DNA of 64,000 nucleotides, taken from CAG-390 sp964579135 (GTDB lineage: Bacteria > Bacillota > Clostridia > Oscillospirales > CAG-272). The stretch lies in the NCBI GenBank assembly GCA_964579135.1, contig CAZOFD010000003.1, positions 1 to 64,000 of the forward strand, given 5' to 3'. A program made the translations under genes and the position numbers. Positions 42,177 to 51,862 of this stretch are shown piece after piece. The first letter of the stretch is position 1. Each line of letters opens with the position of its first letter. Below the pieces are notes generated by a model that did not search any database, was not told where the DNA came from, and saw only the letters and a program-made list of their open reading frames with translations.

Positions 42177-43982
42177 ATGACTGTGACAATGAAAAGATCG
42201 TATCGTATATTGGCGCTTATATTGGCGCTTATGCTTTCGCTTGCGTGCTTTGCGGCTTGCGGCGAGAGGGATAACGGCGACGAGACGACCGGCAGCGACG
42301 CCGGCGAGCAAAATCCCGGCAACACCGTCGGCGACTACGTTGCTTCTCTCCTCGGCAAAGACAGCGTTATCGGCAAACTGATGTCCGACGTGTCTGCAAC
42401 CGAGGGCGTGGGCACCGTGCTCAAGGCTTTCGGCGGCGGCTCCGTCGAGTTCGGCGCAAAACTCGACGCCGACAAATTTGAGGAGATCGGAGCAGACCTT
42501 TCCGTCGGCGGTAAACTTTACGCGGCGGGCAACGCCTTTATGCTCGATCAACTTAAGCTCAAGTGGGGCGACAAGAGCATATCCGCTTCGGCTTATATCG
42601 GCAGCGACGGCTTTTACGTTAAGTGCGCACAGCTCCTATCCGAGGTGTACGGCGCGGAATTTAAAAAGATACAAGACGAACTTGCGTCTTCCGTTTTTGC
42701 TCCCGGTTCCGGCAGCTCGTTCGAGATTGACGAAAGTCTTTTCGAGCTAATCAAGCAGTCGGTGGGATCGCTCGGCAGTCTCGGCGAGGTAGCCGATATC
42801 CCGATTACGGACGAAACGAAAAAACTTGCCGACGATACCGTCGCCATCATATCGAATTATATTACCGCGGTAAACTCCGTGCTTGAAAAGAACGGTATCG
42901 TTTCCGTTACCGTCGGAGACTTCGAGACGAATAACGAGACCGTTAACGCGCGTACTTACGCCGTTACGCTCGACGACGCAAAACTCACGGCGGCTCTTAA
43001 CGAGATATATGCGTATATAAAGAACGACGAGTCCGTTAAGACTTATATCGGTGCGCACTTCGATTTTATTATGTCGATGGTATCCGAAAAATCCGCGGGC
43101 ATCGTCGGCGGGGCTAACATCCCGAATATTACCGCGCAGGATGTTATCGAACAGTACGACGGGATGATAGCCGCTTTCGGCGAGCAGATAAAGTCCGTCG
43201 ACGGCGCTTTGGACGGCACGGTGATAAAGATCGAGATAGTAAGCGTTGTCTCCGACAAAACTCTTTGCGCGATAAGGATGACGGAGCATACGGAAGACGA
43301 TGACGACGCGGTTCTTTTGCTCGATATCGGCAAAAACGGTATCGTCGGGAGCGACAAGATCACGCTTTGGTTCGACGGCAGCGTACAATATCAGCTGACG
43401 AAGAGCAAAGACGGCAACATCGTAACGTATAAGCTGAGCCAAGTCCATCCTTTCTACGGCGATATGACCGACAGCCTCGTGCTGACGTACGATACCTCGT
43501 CTAACAAGTGGAACCTTGCCATGACCGTGTATCACAGCGAGGTGGTAAGTTCGGGCGGCGGTATTTACGGAGAACTGATCGGCGGAGAAGACGGCGACGA
43601 AGAGATCGGCGGCTCTCATATCTGGGGCACGATCGACGGCGACATCAATTTCGGTCAGAATATTGAGTTTAATATCGTAGAATTCGAGCAACATATAAAT
43701 ATGAGCGGCAAGTTCGTTTGCGCCGACGGCGTGCTTTCCGTTTCGCTTGATAAAGTAAGCTCCGAGCAGCCCGCTCGCGACGAGGAGACCGGCGAATACG
43801 ACCTTACCGAGACGTACACCTCCGTTTACGACGGATTCGAGATATTCTTTACGGTAAATGCAAACGACACTATGCCCGAGCGCGAAAACTTTAAGCCCCT
43901 CCTCACGATAACGGAAAAGGATATCGCGGATATTATGCAAAAGTTCAACGATCTCCTTAAAGATTGGGGTTTGGCGGACTGA
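42177..43982 (+). CDS. Large secreted lipoprotein, unknown function
   Basis: 601 residues from the ATG at 42177 (AGAAAGG upstream). Lipoprotein signal: basic start KRSYRI, hydrophobic core LALILALMLSLA, lipobox CFAAC. A disordered acidic linker (ERDNGDETTGSDAGEQNPG) precedes a beta-rich domain of alternating polar/hydrophobic strands. No enzymatic motif or named family recognised. Has its own promoter and terminator. Confidence 0.72.
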   Translation: MTVTMKRSYRILALILALMLSLACFAACGERDNGDETTGSDAGEQNPGNTVGDYVASLLGKDSVIGKLMSDVSATEGVGTVLKAFGGGSVEFGAKLDADKFEEIGADLSVGGKLYAAGNAFMLDQLKLKWGDKSISASAYIGSDGFYVKCAQLLSEVYGAEFKKIQDELASSVFAPGSGSSFEIDESLFELIKQSVGSLGSLGEVADIPITDETKKLADDTVAIISNYITAVNSVLEKNGIVSVTVGDFETNNETVNARTYAVTLDDAKLTAALNEIYAYIKNDESVKTYIGAHFDFIMSMVSEKSAGIVGGANIPNITAQDVIEQYDGMIAAFGEQIKSVDGALDGTVIKIEIVSVVSDKTLCAIRMTEHTEDDDDAVLLLDIGKNGIVGSDKITLWFDGSVQYQLTKSKDGNIVTYKLSQVHPFYGDMTDSLVLTYDTSSNKWNLAMTVYHSEVVSSGGGIYGELIGGEDGDEEIGGSHIWGTIDGDINFGQNIEFNIVEFEQHINMSGKFVCADGVLSVSLDKVSSEQPARDEETGEYDLTETYTSVYDGFEIFFTVNANDTMPERENFKPLLTITEKDIADIMQKFNDLLKDWGLAD

Positions 43983-44100
43983 CGATGGCGCAAAAAGCCG
44001 AGTAATCGCTACTTCGGCATCGTACGGCGGAAGTATCGGCACGTTTGCACTCGCAACGACGTGCCTTGAGACTTTGATCGCGATTTAAAATTCACACGAT

Positions 44101-44138
44101 AAAACGACCTGCGTCGAATTTTCGGCGCGGGTCGTTTT
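44101..44138 (+). terminator. Terminator after the large lipoprotein gene
   Basis: Stem built on AAAACGACC (44101-44109) and GGTCGTTTT (44130-44138), with additional pairs toward the loop. Confidence 0.7.
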
Positions 44139-44373
44139 CGTTTCGAATCTCTTTCGTATAGGCGCCTGCGGCGCTCGGGTGCGTGATTAAACTGCGGGGC
44201 ACAAACGCGCGGCGAGCGGCTCTCCCCTCGCCCCCATTCGTCTTTGCGTTTTTCGCGCGGTGCAAATGCGTACGGCAGCGTCGGTGCGCGGCGGCGAAAC
44301 GCGGCTTTGATTTGTTGCGAAATCGCCGCTTTGTGCAAAGTGCCCGATAAACGGTGCGCGGCAGAACTTTTTG

Positions 44374-44402
44374 TTGACAAGTGTGCCACGCAATGGTAAA
44401 AT
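44374..44402 (+). promoter_or_regulatory. Promoter of the MoxR operon
   Basis: TTGACA (44374-44379), 17-bp spacer, TAAAAT (44397-44402). Confidence 0.72.
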
Positions 44403-44456
44403 AAAAAACAAAACGGATAAAGATCACTGATCTTTCGGGGAAACGGAGTAACTGCA

Positions 44457-45425
44457 ATGAGCGAAAATAACGTTCGCGCCGATGCGCTGCGGGAGATGCC
44501 CGCGCAAATAATAGGCGAGATAGAAAAGGTCGTTTTGGGCAAGCACAACGAGGTGGTGCTGCTTTTGACAGCAATGCTTTCGGGTTCGCATATCTTGATA
44601 GAGGACGTGCCCGGCACGGGAAAAACCACGCTTGCCGCCGCAGCGGCAAAAGCTACGGGGCTACTCTTCAATCGCGCTCAGTTCACACCCGACGTTATGG
44701 CTTCCGACATCACCGGTTTTAACGTTTACAACAGACAGCGCGAAGAGTTCGAGTTTCGTTCGGGGCTTGCTATGTGCAATTTGCTGTTGGCAGACGAGAT
44801 AAACCGCGCTTCGCCGAAAACGCAGTCCGCTCTGCTGGAAGCAATGGAGGAGGGCAGCGTTACCGTTGACGGCGTAACGTATGCGCTGCCGGATCCGTTT
44901 ACCGTTATCGCGACGCAAAATCCCACGGGTTACGTAGGTACGTATCCGTTGCCCGAGGCTCAGCTTGACAGATTTGCCCTTAAGATAAATATGGGTTACC
45001 CCACGCCGCAAGAGGAGATCGCGATCCTTTCCGCGCGGCGAGGGGAGAACCCGCTCGACGCCGTAAACCCTGTCGTAACGGCGGACGATATGCGGCGTAT
45101 GAGAAGCGAGGCGTCGAAAGTGTACGTCGACGGCGAACTGTACGCGTATATCGTATCTCTCGTCGGGGCGACTCGCCGCCACGCGTCTCTTGCGCTCGGA
45201 GCAAGCCCCCGTGCCTCGCTCTCGCTTATGCGCCTGTCGCAGGCATACGCATACGTGCACGGGAGGGACTACGTCGTTCCCGACGACGTTGCGCTGCTGT
45301 TCCGCCGTGCGGTTTCGCACAGGCTTATGCTCACTCAGGAGGCGAAGATGCGGGGCGTCACGACGGACGGCGTTCTTGCGGAGATACAACGCGCGACGGA
45401 AGTGCCGTATAAAGGAAAAAGATGA
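44457..45425 (+). CDS. MoxR-family AAA+ ATPase
   Basis: 322 residues. Walker A DVPGTGKTT (50-58), Walker B LLLADEINRA, and sensor-1 TVIATQNPTG, with MoxR features FNRAQFTPDVMASDITGFNV. MoxR ATPases act as chaperones that assemble or activate partner proteins, commonly encoded with DUF58 and VWA or transglutaminase proteins. The start has CGGAG upstream; the stop overlaps the DUF58 start (ATGA), so the three-gene operon is coupled. Exact substrate unknown. Confidence 0.92.
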   Translation: MSENNVRADALREMPAQIIGEIEKVVLGKHNEVVLLLTAMLSGSHILIEDVPGTGKTTLAAAAAKATGLLFNRAQFTPDVMASDITGFNVYNRQREEFEFRSGLAMCNLLLADEINRASPKTQSALLEAMEEGSVTVDGVTYALPDPFTVIATQNPTGYVGTYPLPEAQLDRFALKINMGYPTPQEEIAILSARRGENPLDAVNPVVTADDMRRMRSEASKVYVDGELYAYIVSLVGATRRHASLALGASPRASLSLMRLSQAYAYVHGRDYVVPDDVALLFRRAVSHRLMLTQEAKMRGVTTDGVLAEIQRATEVPYKGKR

Positions 45426-46843
45426 GCCGTTTTTCCTCAAAGGCCAAGCGCGGCGCACGTACGTATCGCCGGACGTATCGTCGCTTTGGCGCGACTTACA
45501 GATTCGGGCTGTGGTGCGTGCTGTGGGCGGCTGCGTTCGTTTTTACGCAAGCACTGCGATCTTCGGCGTCGACGGTGTTCTTTGTGTTCGTCAGTTTTAT
45601 CCCGCCCGTTTGCGCCGTTTATGCGCTGCTGGCAGATCACGCCGTCAAGATATACATCCCGAGCGACGATGTGCGCGAAATAGGCAAGGGCGAAGCGTTT
45701 GACTATGAGTTTCGGATATTGAACGAGTCGCCGCTGCCGTATCCGTTTACGGAGGCGATCCTTTGCGTTCCGCTGCGCGACAGCGTGCGTACGGGCGAAC
45801 GCACGGCGCGGCTGTCCCTTATGCCGAACGGCGCGTATACCGTCAAAAACACCGTGCGCTTCCGCTTTAGGGGGGCATACGAGATCGGCGTTCGTTGCAT
45901 TTACGTTTACGATCCTCTGCGTTTGTGGCGCGTGCGAGTCGACGCGGACGCTTTTTGCACGGCGGAAGTTATGCCGCGCGTGCGCGTCGCGGCGACAAAC
46001 TCCGCCGAATCGAGCGCGGATACGTCGGCAAGAAGTTTGCTTTCGCAAAGCGCTTACGACAAGACCGAGATCTCCGACGTGCGCGAATACCGCACCGGCG
46101 ACGCTCAGAAATCCATACACTGGAAGCTCTCGCTTAAATCCGAGATCCCCGTCGTGCGCGAATATAACTCGGGCGCGGCGGACGTTTCGTACGTTTTTTG
46201 CGACGTCGGCGCGCATTTTCCGACACGTCGCCCGCTTGTTTTTTACGAGAGCGAGGCGGCGCGTGCTCGCGCCGCGGTGCCGCACGAGGAACTCGGGCGC
46301 GACGAGTTTTATTACGATATGAACGAATATACCGTCGACTCCGCCGTGGAGGAGAGTCTTGCCGCCGTTGCGCGTGAACTGCGCGACGGGCGCCGCGTCG
46401 TTCTTGCGTGGTACGACGAGCGTGCCGCACTCGGCATAGTTGCTCGCGAACTTACCTCCTTAGAGGATATAAACGCCGTTTTGCGCGATTTTGCGACCGC
46501 GCCGATAGCCGAAAAAGGGAAAAAACTGTCGGATCTTTCGCGCTTTGTCTGCGACACCGGCGAAAGTAAGCGAATATACGTTATACCATCGCTTGACGAC
46601 GAAACGATAGCTGACGTTGCGCTTGGGGAAAGTCTCGGGGGGGCGAGCGGAGGAGCTACGGTCATTGCCGTTTGTGCGCCGCAAAGATATGCCGATCCCG
46701 AGGCTCGCCGCAGATACGAGTCGGGGTGCGTTTCGCGCTTTGCCGAGCGCGGAATAGCCCTCGTTATGCGTGCCGCCGACGAAGACGGCGCTTACTGTGC
46801 GACCAAGGGACGCGAGGACGCCTCGGAGGTGAAAAATGGGTAA
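45422..46843 (+). CDS. DUF58 membrane-associated protein
   Basis: 473 residues. Two hydrophobic segments near the N-terminus (about 30-48 and 52-75) anchor the protein. The DUF58 core follows: REYRTGDAQKSIHWKLSLKS, the family signature GDxxxxIHWK, with a VWA-like fold after it. Members pair with MoxR ATPases, and the set is believed to serve envelope or secreted-protein maturation. Overlaps both neighbouring genes by a few bases. Confidence 0.88.
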   Translation: MSRFSSKAKRGARTYRRTYRRFGATYRFGLWCVLWAAAFVFTQALRSSASTVFFVFVSFIPPVCAVYALLADHAVKIYIPSDDVREIGKGEAFDYEFRILNESPLPYPFTEAILCVPLRDSVRTGERTARLSLMPNGAYTVKNTVRFRFRGAYEIGVRCIYVYDPLRLWRVRVDADAFCTAEVMPRVRVAATNSAESSADTSARSLLSQSAYDKTEISDVREYRTGDAQKSIHWKLSLKSEIPVVREYNSGAADVSYVFCDVGAHFPTRRPLVFYESEAARARAAVPHEELGRDEFYYDMNEYTVDSAVEESLAAVARELRDGRRVVLAWYDERAALGIVARELTSLEDINAVLRDFATAPIAEKGKKLSDLSRFVCDTGESKRIYVIPSLDDETIADVALGESLGGASGGATVIAVCAPQRYADPEARRRYESGCVSRFAERGIALVMRAADEDGAYCATKGREDASEVKNG

Positions 46844-49800
46844 ATTTGACGACCGCCGCGCCGCTCGGGCAGCCGAGGCGGCGAAGCGGCGCGAAAAGAG
46901 GGAGCGCCGCCGCGAGTATAAGGCGCAGCTTGCGCATTTGCGCGAAGAAGAAATGCCCGTCGTTTGCCGCCGCGACGAATACGAAAAAAGCACCCGCTCC
47001 GTGGTTGCTGGGCTGTTGTGTCGTATGGCGGTGACCGCTGCCGCAGTTTTCGGCTCCGTATATTTTGTGTTCGATGCATTTCTTTTTACCGCCTCGGTTC
47101 CTTGGTGGTATATTTTGGTCTTTTCTTTAGTATTTACCGCCGAGAATTCGCTTATTTTGCTCGGTCCGCGGTGGTATTTGCGCACTTTGGGAGCGCTGGC
47201 GCTTACCGGCACTTTAACGATACCATTTTTGCCCGCTTTTGCGACGAATTACGGTTCTGCCGTTGTCGGGGCGTTCAATATGGCGATGGAGCGTATGGCA
47301 GAGGCGGGATTTACCGTTATGCGCTCGTACGAGATAGCCTCGCCGCTTGCTTCCGCCGTAAAAACGGAAGATCAATTGCGCTTGTTTGCCGTGGTGCTCG
47401 CTTTCGTATTGTCCGCGGCGTTCGTTTTGTGCGTTATGCGGCGTATCCGAATTTTGCCGCTCGCGCTGCTGTCCGCGGCGGTACTCGTCCCGATATTCGT
47501 ATACAATCTTACGAACACCAATCTCGGCGTCGCGCTTATCATAGCTTCTTTTACCGCTCTGCTCGTACTCGATGCTTTCGATAGGATATACGTAAAGAAA
47601 AAGGGCGGGCTCGACGATTGCTTTTCGTCGCCGCAGGGCGGCGAGGACGAGACCGCAAAAAGCAAACGCGAGATCCGCGGCGGCGAGGCTCGTCGAGCGT
47701 CGCGCAAAGAGAGCTGCAAAGCGCTCCCCGAAGCGCAGCGCCAAGAACAGCGCAAAGAGCGGCGCAAAGCGAGACGCGAAGAGCGGCGCGAAGCGTATGC
47801 CGCATCCGCCGCGGGAGGTATTGCGGCGGCGGGGACGTTTATCTTGTCGCTTGCGGTGATAGCGCTGCCGGCGCTTACGGCTAAAGGCGCTTTTAACACC
47901 GTGGGACCGCTTGAGAACACCCTGAGCCATTACCGCGAATACGTTACCGCTTGGCTCAAAGGCGATTCTCCCGCGCTCGATTACCTCGAATATGAAAGCG
48001 ACCCCGAAAATTTTGCGCCCATCTCAACGGAAGCGACGGCGAAAGAGTATTCGGGACTGCAGATGTTTTATATCGAATCGAATAGCAAAACGAACGTTTA
48101 CCTCAAAGGTCGTACGGCAACGGATTATATCGACGGCTCTTGGAAACTCGCGACGAGGGGCGACGGGGACTTTGAGACGTATCGAAGCCTTTTCGGTACG
48201 ACGTCGACCGTAACGGAGAATATAAGATACGGATTTTTGCGCTTTGCGTCGGACGGAGCTCTCAAAGATAACGGCGGGGTGCCATCGCAGAGCGTATGGA
48301 CGGCGCATAAGTACGGCTTCGATTTGGCAAACGTTTATATAAAGCGGCTTAATATAGTATCGAATCTTATTTATATGCCGTCGTATCACCTTGCGCACTT
48401 TCTTCCGTCGGCGGATTTCGGCAAGTTCGGCAATCTGCACGTTATGAAGGATTGGGGGACCGAAAGCGGCGATGGCAAGCTGACTTACGCAGACTATTTC
48501 GACGGGATATATACGGCGTATAAGCTCGCCGAGGACGAGGACGGATACGGAGCTTGGGCGCTTCTTACGTCTATGACGGATAAAAATTACGGCGAAACTT
48601 TATCCGCGGCAATAGCGAAATTTCATCTTGCGCGACGTGCGATATCCGCCGGAGTGCGCGAAAATCGTTACGGTGCCGCGGCGGAATACAACTTCGTTAT
48701 AAATTACGGCGATTCCACGGTAAGATATCGCACGGGCGTCGACGAAGATACCGGCGAAAAGTACGTTGCCGTGCCGCACGGCGACGGCGAGGTCGTCTTT
48801 AAAAGGAATTCGAACGGAAAGATAGTTTCGAGCGTGTCCGGTGTCGAGGTTGATCTCGCGATAGCGTACTTTGAGTTTTTTACAGATGCGGAAAAGGACG
48901 AATTCAAGGAACTTTGTTCGCTTATCGATACGTATACGAATTACGTTTATTCCGTATATACGAGGAGCTCGGGCAGTTCCGTCATAAAAGAGCTGTCTGA
49001 TCGACTCTTCGCAAACGCAACCGAGAAGCAGATTGACGGCGACGGTAACGTCGTCGACGTGCCGATAGACGTTTCGGGTGCGGCGTCGCATAACGAATAC
49101 GTTTCTTCCGCATCGTTTGCCGCGGTAAAGGCAAAGAACTTTGTTTGCGACGGTGACGTGTATCTGAAAAGGCACAAGTTCGTTATGTCCGTTATCGACT
49201 ATTTGTGCGACGGCGAGAGATTTACTTACACACTCTCGCCCGAGGCGGAGACGAACGCCGACCTTGACGGGGTGGAAAACTTCCTTTCCGTAACTCACGA
49301 GGGGTATTTTGTGCAGTATGCGTCGGCGGTGGCGCTGATCTTGCGCGAAGCGGGTATCCCCGCAAGATACGTCGAGGGTTACGTTGCCTCGGATCTTCGT
49401 AATATCGGCTCGAGCGGAACGGCGGGCAAATACGCCGCCGTCGTGCTCGACAGCGACGAGCACGCGTGGGTGGAGGTCTGGTTTGACGGCATAGGTTGGG
49501 TGCAGTATGAGGTGACCCCGATCTATTATTCCGACGCGTATCCTATGCTCGTCTCCTCGCAAGGCGGGGCGAACGCCAGCGGTAACGACGGCGACAAGGG
49601 CAACATTCCCGACAAGACCCCCTCGGGCAACGGCTCGTCTGTCGACGGCGGCGACGAAGATCTCGGCGACGCGCTCACGCCGCCCTCCGTTGCGCAAACG
49701 AGTTCGCCGCGCGAGGAAAAGATCCGTGCGATCGCCTCGGCGACCGCTATCGTTATCGCCGCCGCTTTTGCCGTGTGCTTCGTTTGGTGGGTACGCCGTA

Positions 49801-50243
49801 GGGCAAAAAAGGCGCAAGATTCGCGCGACACGCTTGTGCGAAAAATGAAAAACGCCTCAAAGTCGCCGCCGACAAGAGACGAGGCGCGCGAGTTTTTCGA
49901 TTTGTTTGCCTTTATGCTGCAAGAAGCGGGTTTCGCTCCGAAAAAAGGCGAATTGCACGCGGAATATGCGGACAGACTTGTTTTGCAACTTTATCCCGCA
50001 GTTTGCGTGCCCGACGCCTCGGAACTTCGCGAATGCGGCAGCGGATTCGACCGGCGCGTATCCGAAAGTGCGTTTCGCCGTATGTTTGCGGCGATCGAAG
50101 CCGAGGAGTTCGGTTTCGGTGCACCGAGCGGAGATTTGCCGACGGTTGCGCTGGTCTTCGAACGCTTTTACGCAAGAATATATAAGCGGCGAGTAAATGC
50201 ACTGCGCCGACTGTATCTGAGGACGGTTGCGTGCCGCCTGTAA
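46836..50243 (+). CDS. Transglutaminase-like membrane protein with Cys-to-Phe change
   Basis: 1135 residues. A basic N-terminus (RRAARAAEAAKRREKRERR) is followed by several membrane helices (about 55-245), a highly charged cytoplasmic loop (~260-320), another helix near 335-350, a long extracytoplasmic region, and the transglutaminase-like core near 815-910 (YASAVALILREAGIPARYVEGY, EHAWVEVWFDGIGW). A last membrane helix lies near 965-985 with a cytoplasmic tail. This is the TgpA-like build usual for MoxR-DUF58 operons. The catalytic Cys expected in the GYC(V/E)xYA motif is Phe825 (GYFVQYA), while His876 is kept, so the domain may be inactive. A terminator follows. Confidence 0.83.
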   Translation: MGKFDDRRAARAAEAAKRREKRERRREYKAQLAHLREEEMPVVCRRDEYEKSTRSVVAGLLCRMAVTAAAVFGSVYFVFDAFLFTASVPWWYILVFSLVFTAENSLILLGPRWYLRTLGALALTGTLTIPFLPAFATNYGSAVVGAFNMAMERMAEAGFTVMRSYEIASPLASAVKTEDQLRLFAVVLAFVLSAAFVLCVMRRIRILPLALLSAAVLVPIFVYNLTNTNLGVALIIASFTALLVLDAFDRIYVKKKGGLDDCFSSPQGGEDETAKSKREIRGGEARRASRKESCKALPEAQRQEQRKERRKARREERREAYAASAAGGIAAAGTFILSLAVIALPALTAKGAFNTVGPLENTLSHYREYVTAWLKGDSPALDYLEYESDPENFAPISTEATAKEYSGLQMFYIESNSKTNVYLKGRTATDYIDGSWKLATRGDGDFETYRSLFGTTSTVTENIRYGFLRFASDGALKDNGGVPSQSVWTAHKYGFDLANVYIKRLNIVSNLIYMPSYHLAHFLPSADFGKFGNLHVMKDWGTESGDGKLTYADYFDGIYTAYKLAEDEDGYGAWALLTSMTDKNYGETLSAAIAKFHLARRAISAGVRENRYGAAAEYNFVINYGDSTVRYRTGVDEDTGEKYVAVPHGDGEVVFKRNSNGKIVSSVSGVEVDLAIAYFEFFTDAEKDEFKELCSLIDTYTNYVYSVYTRSSGSSVIKELSDRLFANATEKQIDGDGNVVDVPIDVSGAASHNEYVSSASFAAVKAKNFVCDGDVYLKRHKFVMSVIDYLCDGERFTYTLSPEAETNADLDGVENFLSVTHEGYFVQYASAVALILREAGIPARYVEGYVASDLRNIGSSGTAGKYAAVVLDSDEHAWVEVWFDGIGWVQYEVTPIYYSDAYPMLVSSQGGANASGNDGDKGNIPDKTPSGNGSSVDGGDEDLGDALTPPSVAQTSSPREEKIRAIASATAIVIAAAFAVCFVWWVRRRAKKAQDSRDTLVRKMKNASKSPPTRDEAREFFDLFAFMLQEAGFAPKKGELHAEYADRLVLQLYPAVCVPDASELRECGSGFDRRVSESAFRRMFAAIEAEEFGFGAPSGDLPTVALVFERFYARIYKRRVNALRRLYLRTVACRL

Positions 50244-50247
50244 AACG

Positions 50248-50294
50248 AAAAACGGTATCCGCCGCGAATTTTTCGCGGCGGATACCGTTTTATT
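50248..50294. terminator. Terminator after the MoxR operon
   Basis: Stem of about 19 bp (50248-50267 with 50272-50290, core ACGGTATCCGCCGCGAA), flanked by A and T runs; can also serve the convergent epimerase gene. Confidence 0.85.
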
Positions 50295-50346
50295 TTGCAG
50301 ATGCGTAAGCAACGCATCGTTCGGTCAAGCCGAAACGATGGCGAGC

Positions 50347-51162
50347 TTAAACGTTCAGAGTTTTGAGGTAGCTGATGCTTTCCGCCGCACATTCGAGCGG
50401 AGTTTTGCCGGGGGTAGTTTGGTCTTGCTCGACGATTATCCATTCCGTGCCGGCGTCACGTGCCGCCGCGAGGAGTGCGGGCATATCGAACGAGCCCTGC
50501 CCGAGCGGACGGAACTCCGTCCCCTTGGGTTGGTGAGGAGCGGGACGGTCTTCACCGTTGCCGAAATCAAAAGGTACTACGTTTTCGTTTACGAAGTCTT
50601 TGACGTGAACGATCGGCACACGACCGACGTTGCGCTTAAGCAGATAAGCGGGCTCTATACCGACAAGCGATACCCAACCCATATCGAATTCCGTTCCTAC
50701 GTACGAAGCGGGCATTGCGTTGAACATCTTTTCGATGCCCAAAATTCCGTTTTCGACGGAAAATTCGAACCAATGGTTGTGATAGAGCATAGTTATTCCG
50801 AATTTTTTTGCGATCTTGCCGAGGTTCGTGAAAAGATCCATCGCAAACTCAAACGCGGGCTCGGTCGGTCTGTACGGCTCGCGCAGCCATGCGACGGCAA
50901 CGTATTTGCAACCGATCGTCGCGAACTCGCCGAACATCTTATAGGGGTCTTTCGCGAGGGTTATTTCGTCGCAGTGGGCGCCGATAGGGGTGAGACCGAT
51001 CTCCGCGCAAAGGTCGCGCACTTCCTCGGGCGTGTGCTCGTAAAGTCCCGCGAGCTCGACGCCGTCGTATCCCATAGCTTTGATCTGTCTGAGTGTTCCG
51101 CCAAGATCCTCTTCGGCTTCTTTGCGAACGGTGTAAAGTTGTATTCCGAGTTTGAAGCTCAT
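50347..51162 (-). CDS. Sugar phosphate isomerase/epimerase (TIM barrel)
   Basis: 271 residues from the ATG at 51162 (GGAGG upstream; a longer frame lacks this). Xylose-isomerase-like TIM barrel: KLGIQLYTVRKEAEEDLG, GYDGVELAGLY, metal ligands in MLYHNHWFEF, GTEFDMGW, VHVKDF and a closing EWIIVEQDQT. Related to IolE/inosose dehydratase-type and other sugar isomerases; substrate unassigned. Short proteins of this class commonly act on sugar derivatives in the cytoplasm. Stands alone, convergent with the transglutaminase operon. Confidence 0.82.
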   Translation of the reverse strand: MSFKLGIQLYTVRKEAEEDLGGTLRQIKAMGYDGVELAGLYEHTPEEVRDLCAEIGLTPIGAHCDEITLAKDPYKMFGEFATIGCKYVAVAWLREPYRPTEPAFEFAMDLFTNLGKIAKKFGITMLYHNHWFEFSVENGILGIEKMFNAMPASYVGTEFDMGWVSLVGIEPAYLLKRNVGRVPIVHVKDFVNENVVPFDFGNGEDRPAPHQPKGTEFRPLGQGSFDMPALLAAARDAGTEWIIVEQDQTTPGKTPLECAAESISYLKTLNV

Positions 51163-51243
51163 TTTACCCTCCGTGTTTTGGTGTATTATATATTGTCGGC
51201 GGCTTTTTGCGTGCCGTTTTCGCAGGCGCACAAAAGTCGGGTT

Positions 51244-51759
51244 TTACCTGTTGTCGGTCGTTTCGTTTCCCGTTTTGCGTCGAAAAACGAGTAATTTGCT
51301 CAAAATATAGTTCAGCACGGTCACAGTTACCGCAGAGAAAGCGAGCGCGATAAGGTCTGCGTCGACCGTAACGATAAATTTAAAAGGTGAAAAGCCGAGT
51401 TTTCGGAGAGCGAGAGGTATAAGCACACCGAGGGCGAGCTCAACGAGATACGTGCCGGCTCGGGAGGCGACGAATTTTCCGAACTGCGACCAAACGGACG
51501 CTATGCGCCAATCCGCGTCGCGAAATACCCACGCCTTGTTTGCAAAGAATGCAAATATAACGCCCGCTACCCACCCGACGCTTATAGAGACGGAGCGAAG
51601 CAACGAGGCGGTCGCGCCGCCGGCGTTAAGGTCGACGCCGTACGCGTCGGCGAGGGGGTATAAAAGGGCGAGTCGCACCCCGTATGCGACGAGGGTCGTC
51701 AGGAGCCCGACGATCACGTATACCACGATTTCTCGATGTTTGGCTAAAAACTTTTTCAC
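51244..51759 (-). CDS. GtrA-family membrane protein (start next to gap)
   Basis: About 171 residues if it begins at the GTG at 51759, 3 bp from the N run; a start inside the gap is also possible. Four hydrophobic segments, starting IVVYVIVGLLTTLVAYGVRL, and the GtrA-typical FFANKAWVFR and VLNYILSKLLVFRR. GtrA/DPMS-flippase-like proteins are thought to move polyprenyl-linked sugars across the membrane for cell-surface glycosylation. It appears in one frame with CysS only because the Ns were read through. Confidence 0.8.
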   Translation of the reverse strand: MKKFLAKHREIVVYVIVGLLTTLVAYGVRLALLYPLADAYGVDLNAGGATASLLRSVSISVGWVAGVIFAFFANKAWVFRDADWRIASVWSQFGKFVASRAGTYLVELALGVLIPLALRKLGFSPFKFIVTVDADLIALAFSAVTVTVLNYILSKLLVFRRKTGNETTDNR

Positions 51760-51762
51760 GTT

Positions 51763-51862
51763 NNNNNNNNNNNNNNNNNNNNNNNNNNNNNNNNNNNNNN
51801 NNNNNNNNNNNNNNNNNNNNNNNNNNNNNNNNNNNNNNNNNNNNNNNNNNNNNNNNNNNNNN
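51763..51862. other. Scaffold gap of 100 Ns
   Basis: Exactly 100 undetermined bases, the conventional placeholder for a join of unknown length. The last residues of cysS and possibly the start of the gtrA-like gene, or further genes, are missing here. Confidence 0.95.

Larger units (their letters stand above)
43983..44456. other. Intergenic region, 474 bp
   Basis: Holds the terminator at 44101-44138 and the moxR promoter at 44374-44402. The GC-rich piece between them (about 44160-44370) shows no supported gene or RNA. Confidence 0.5.
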
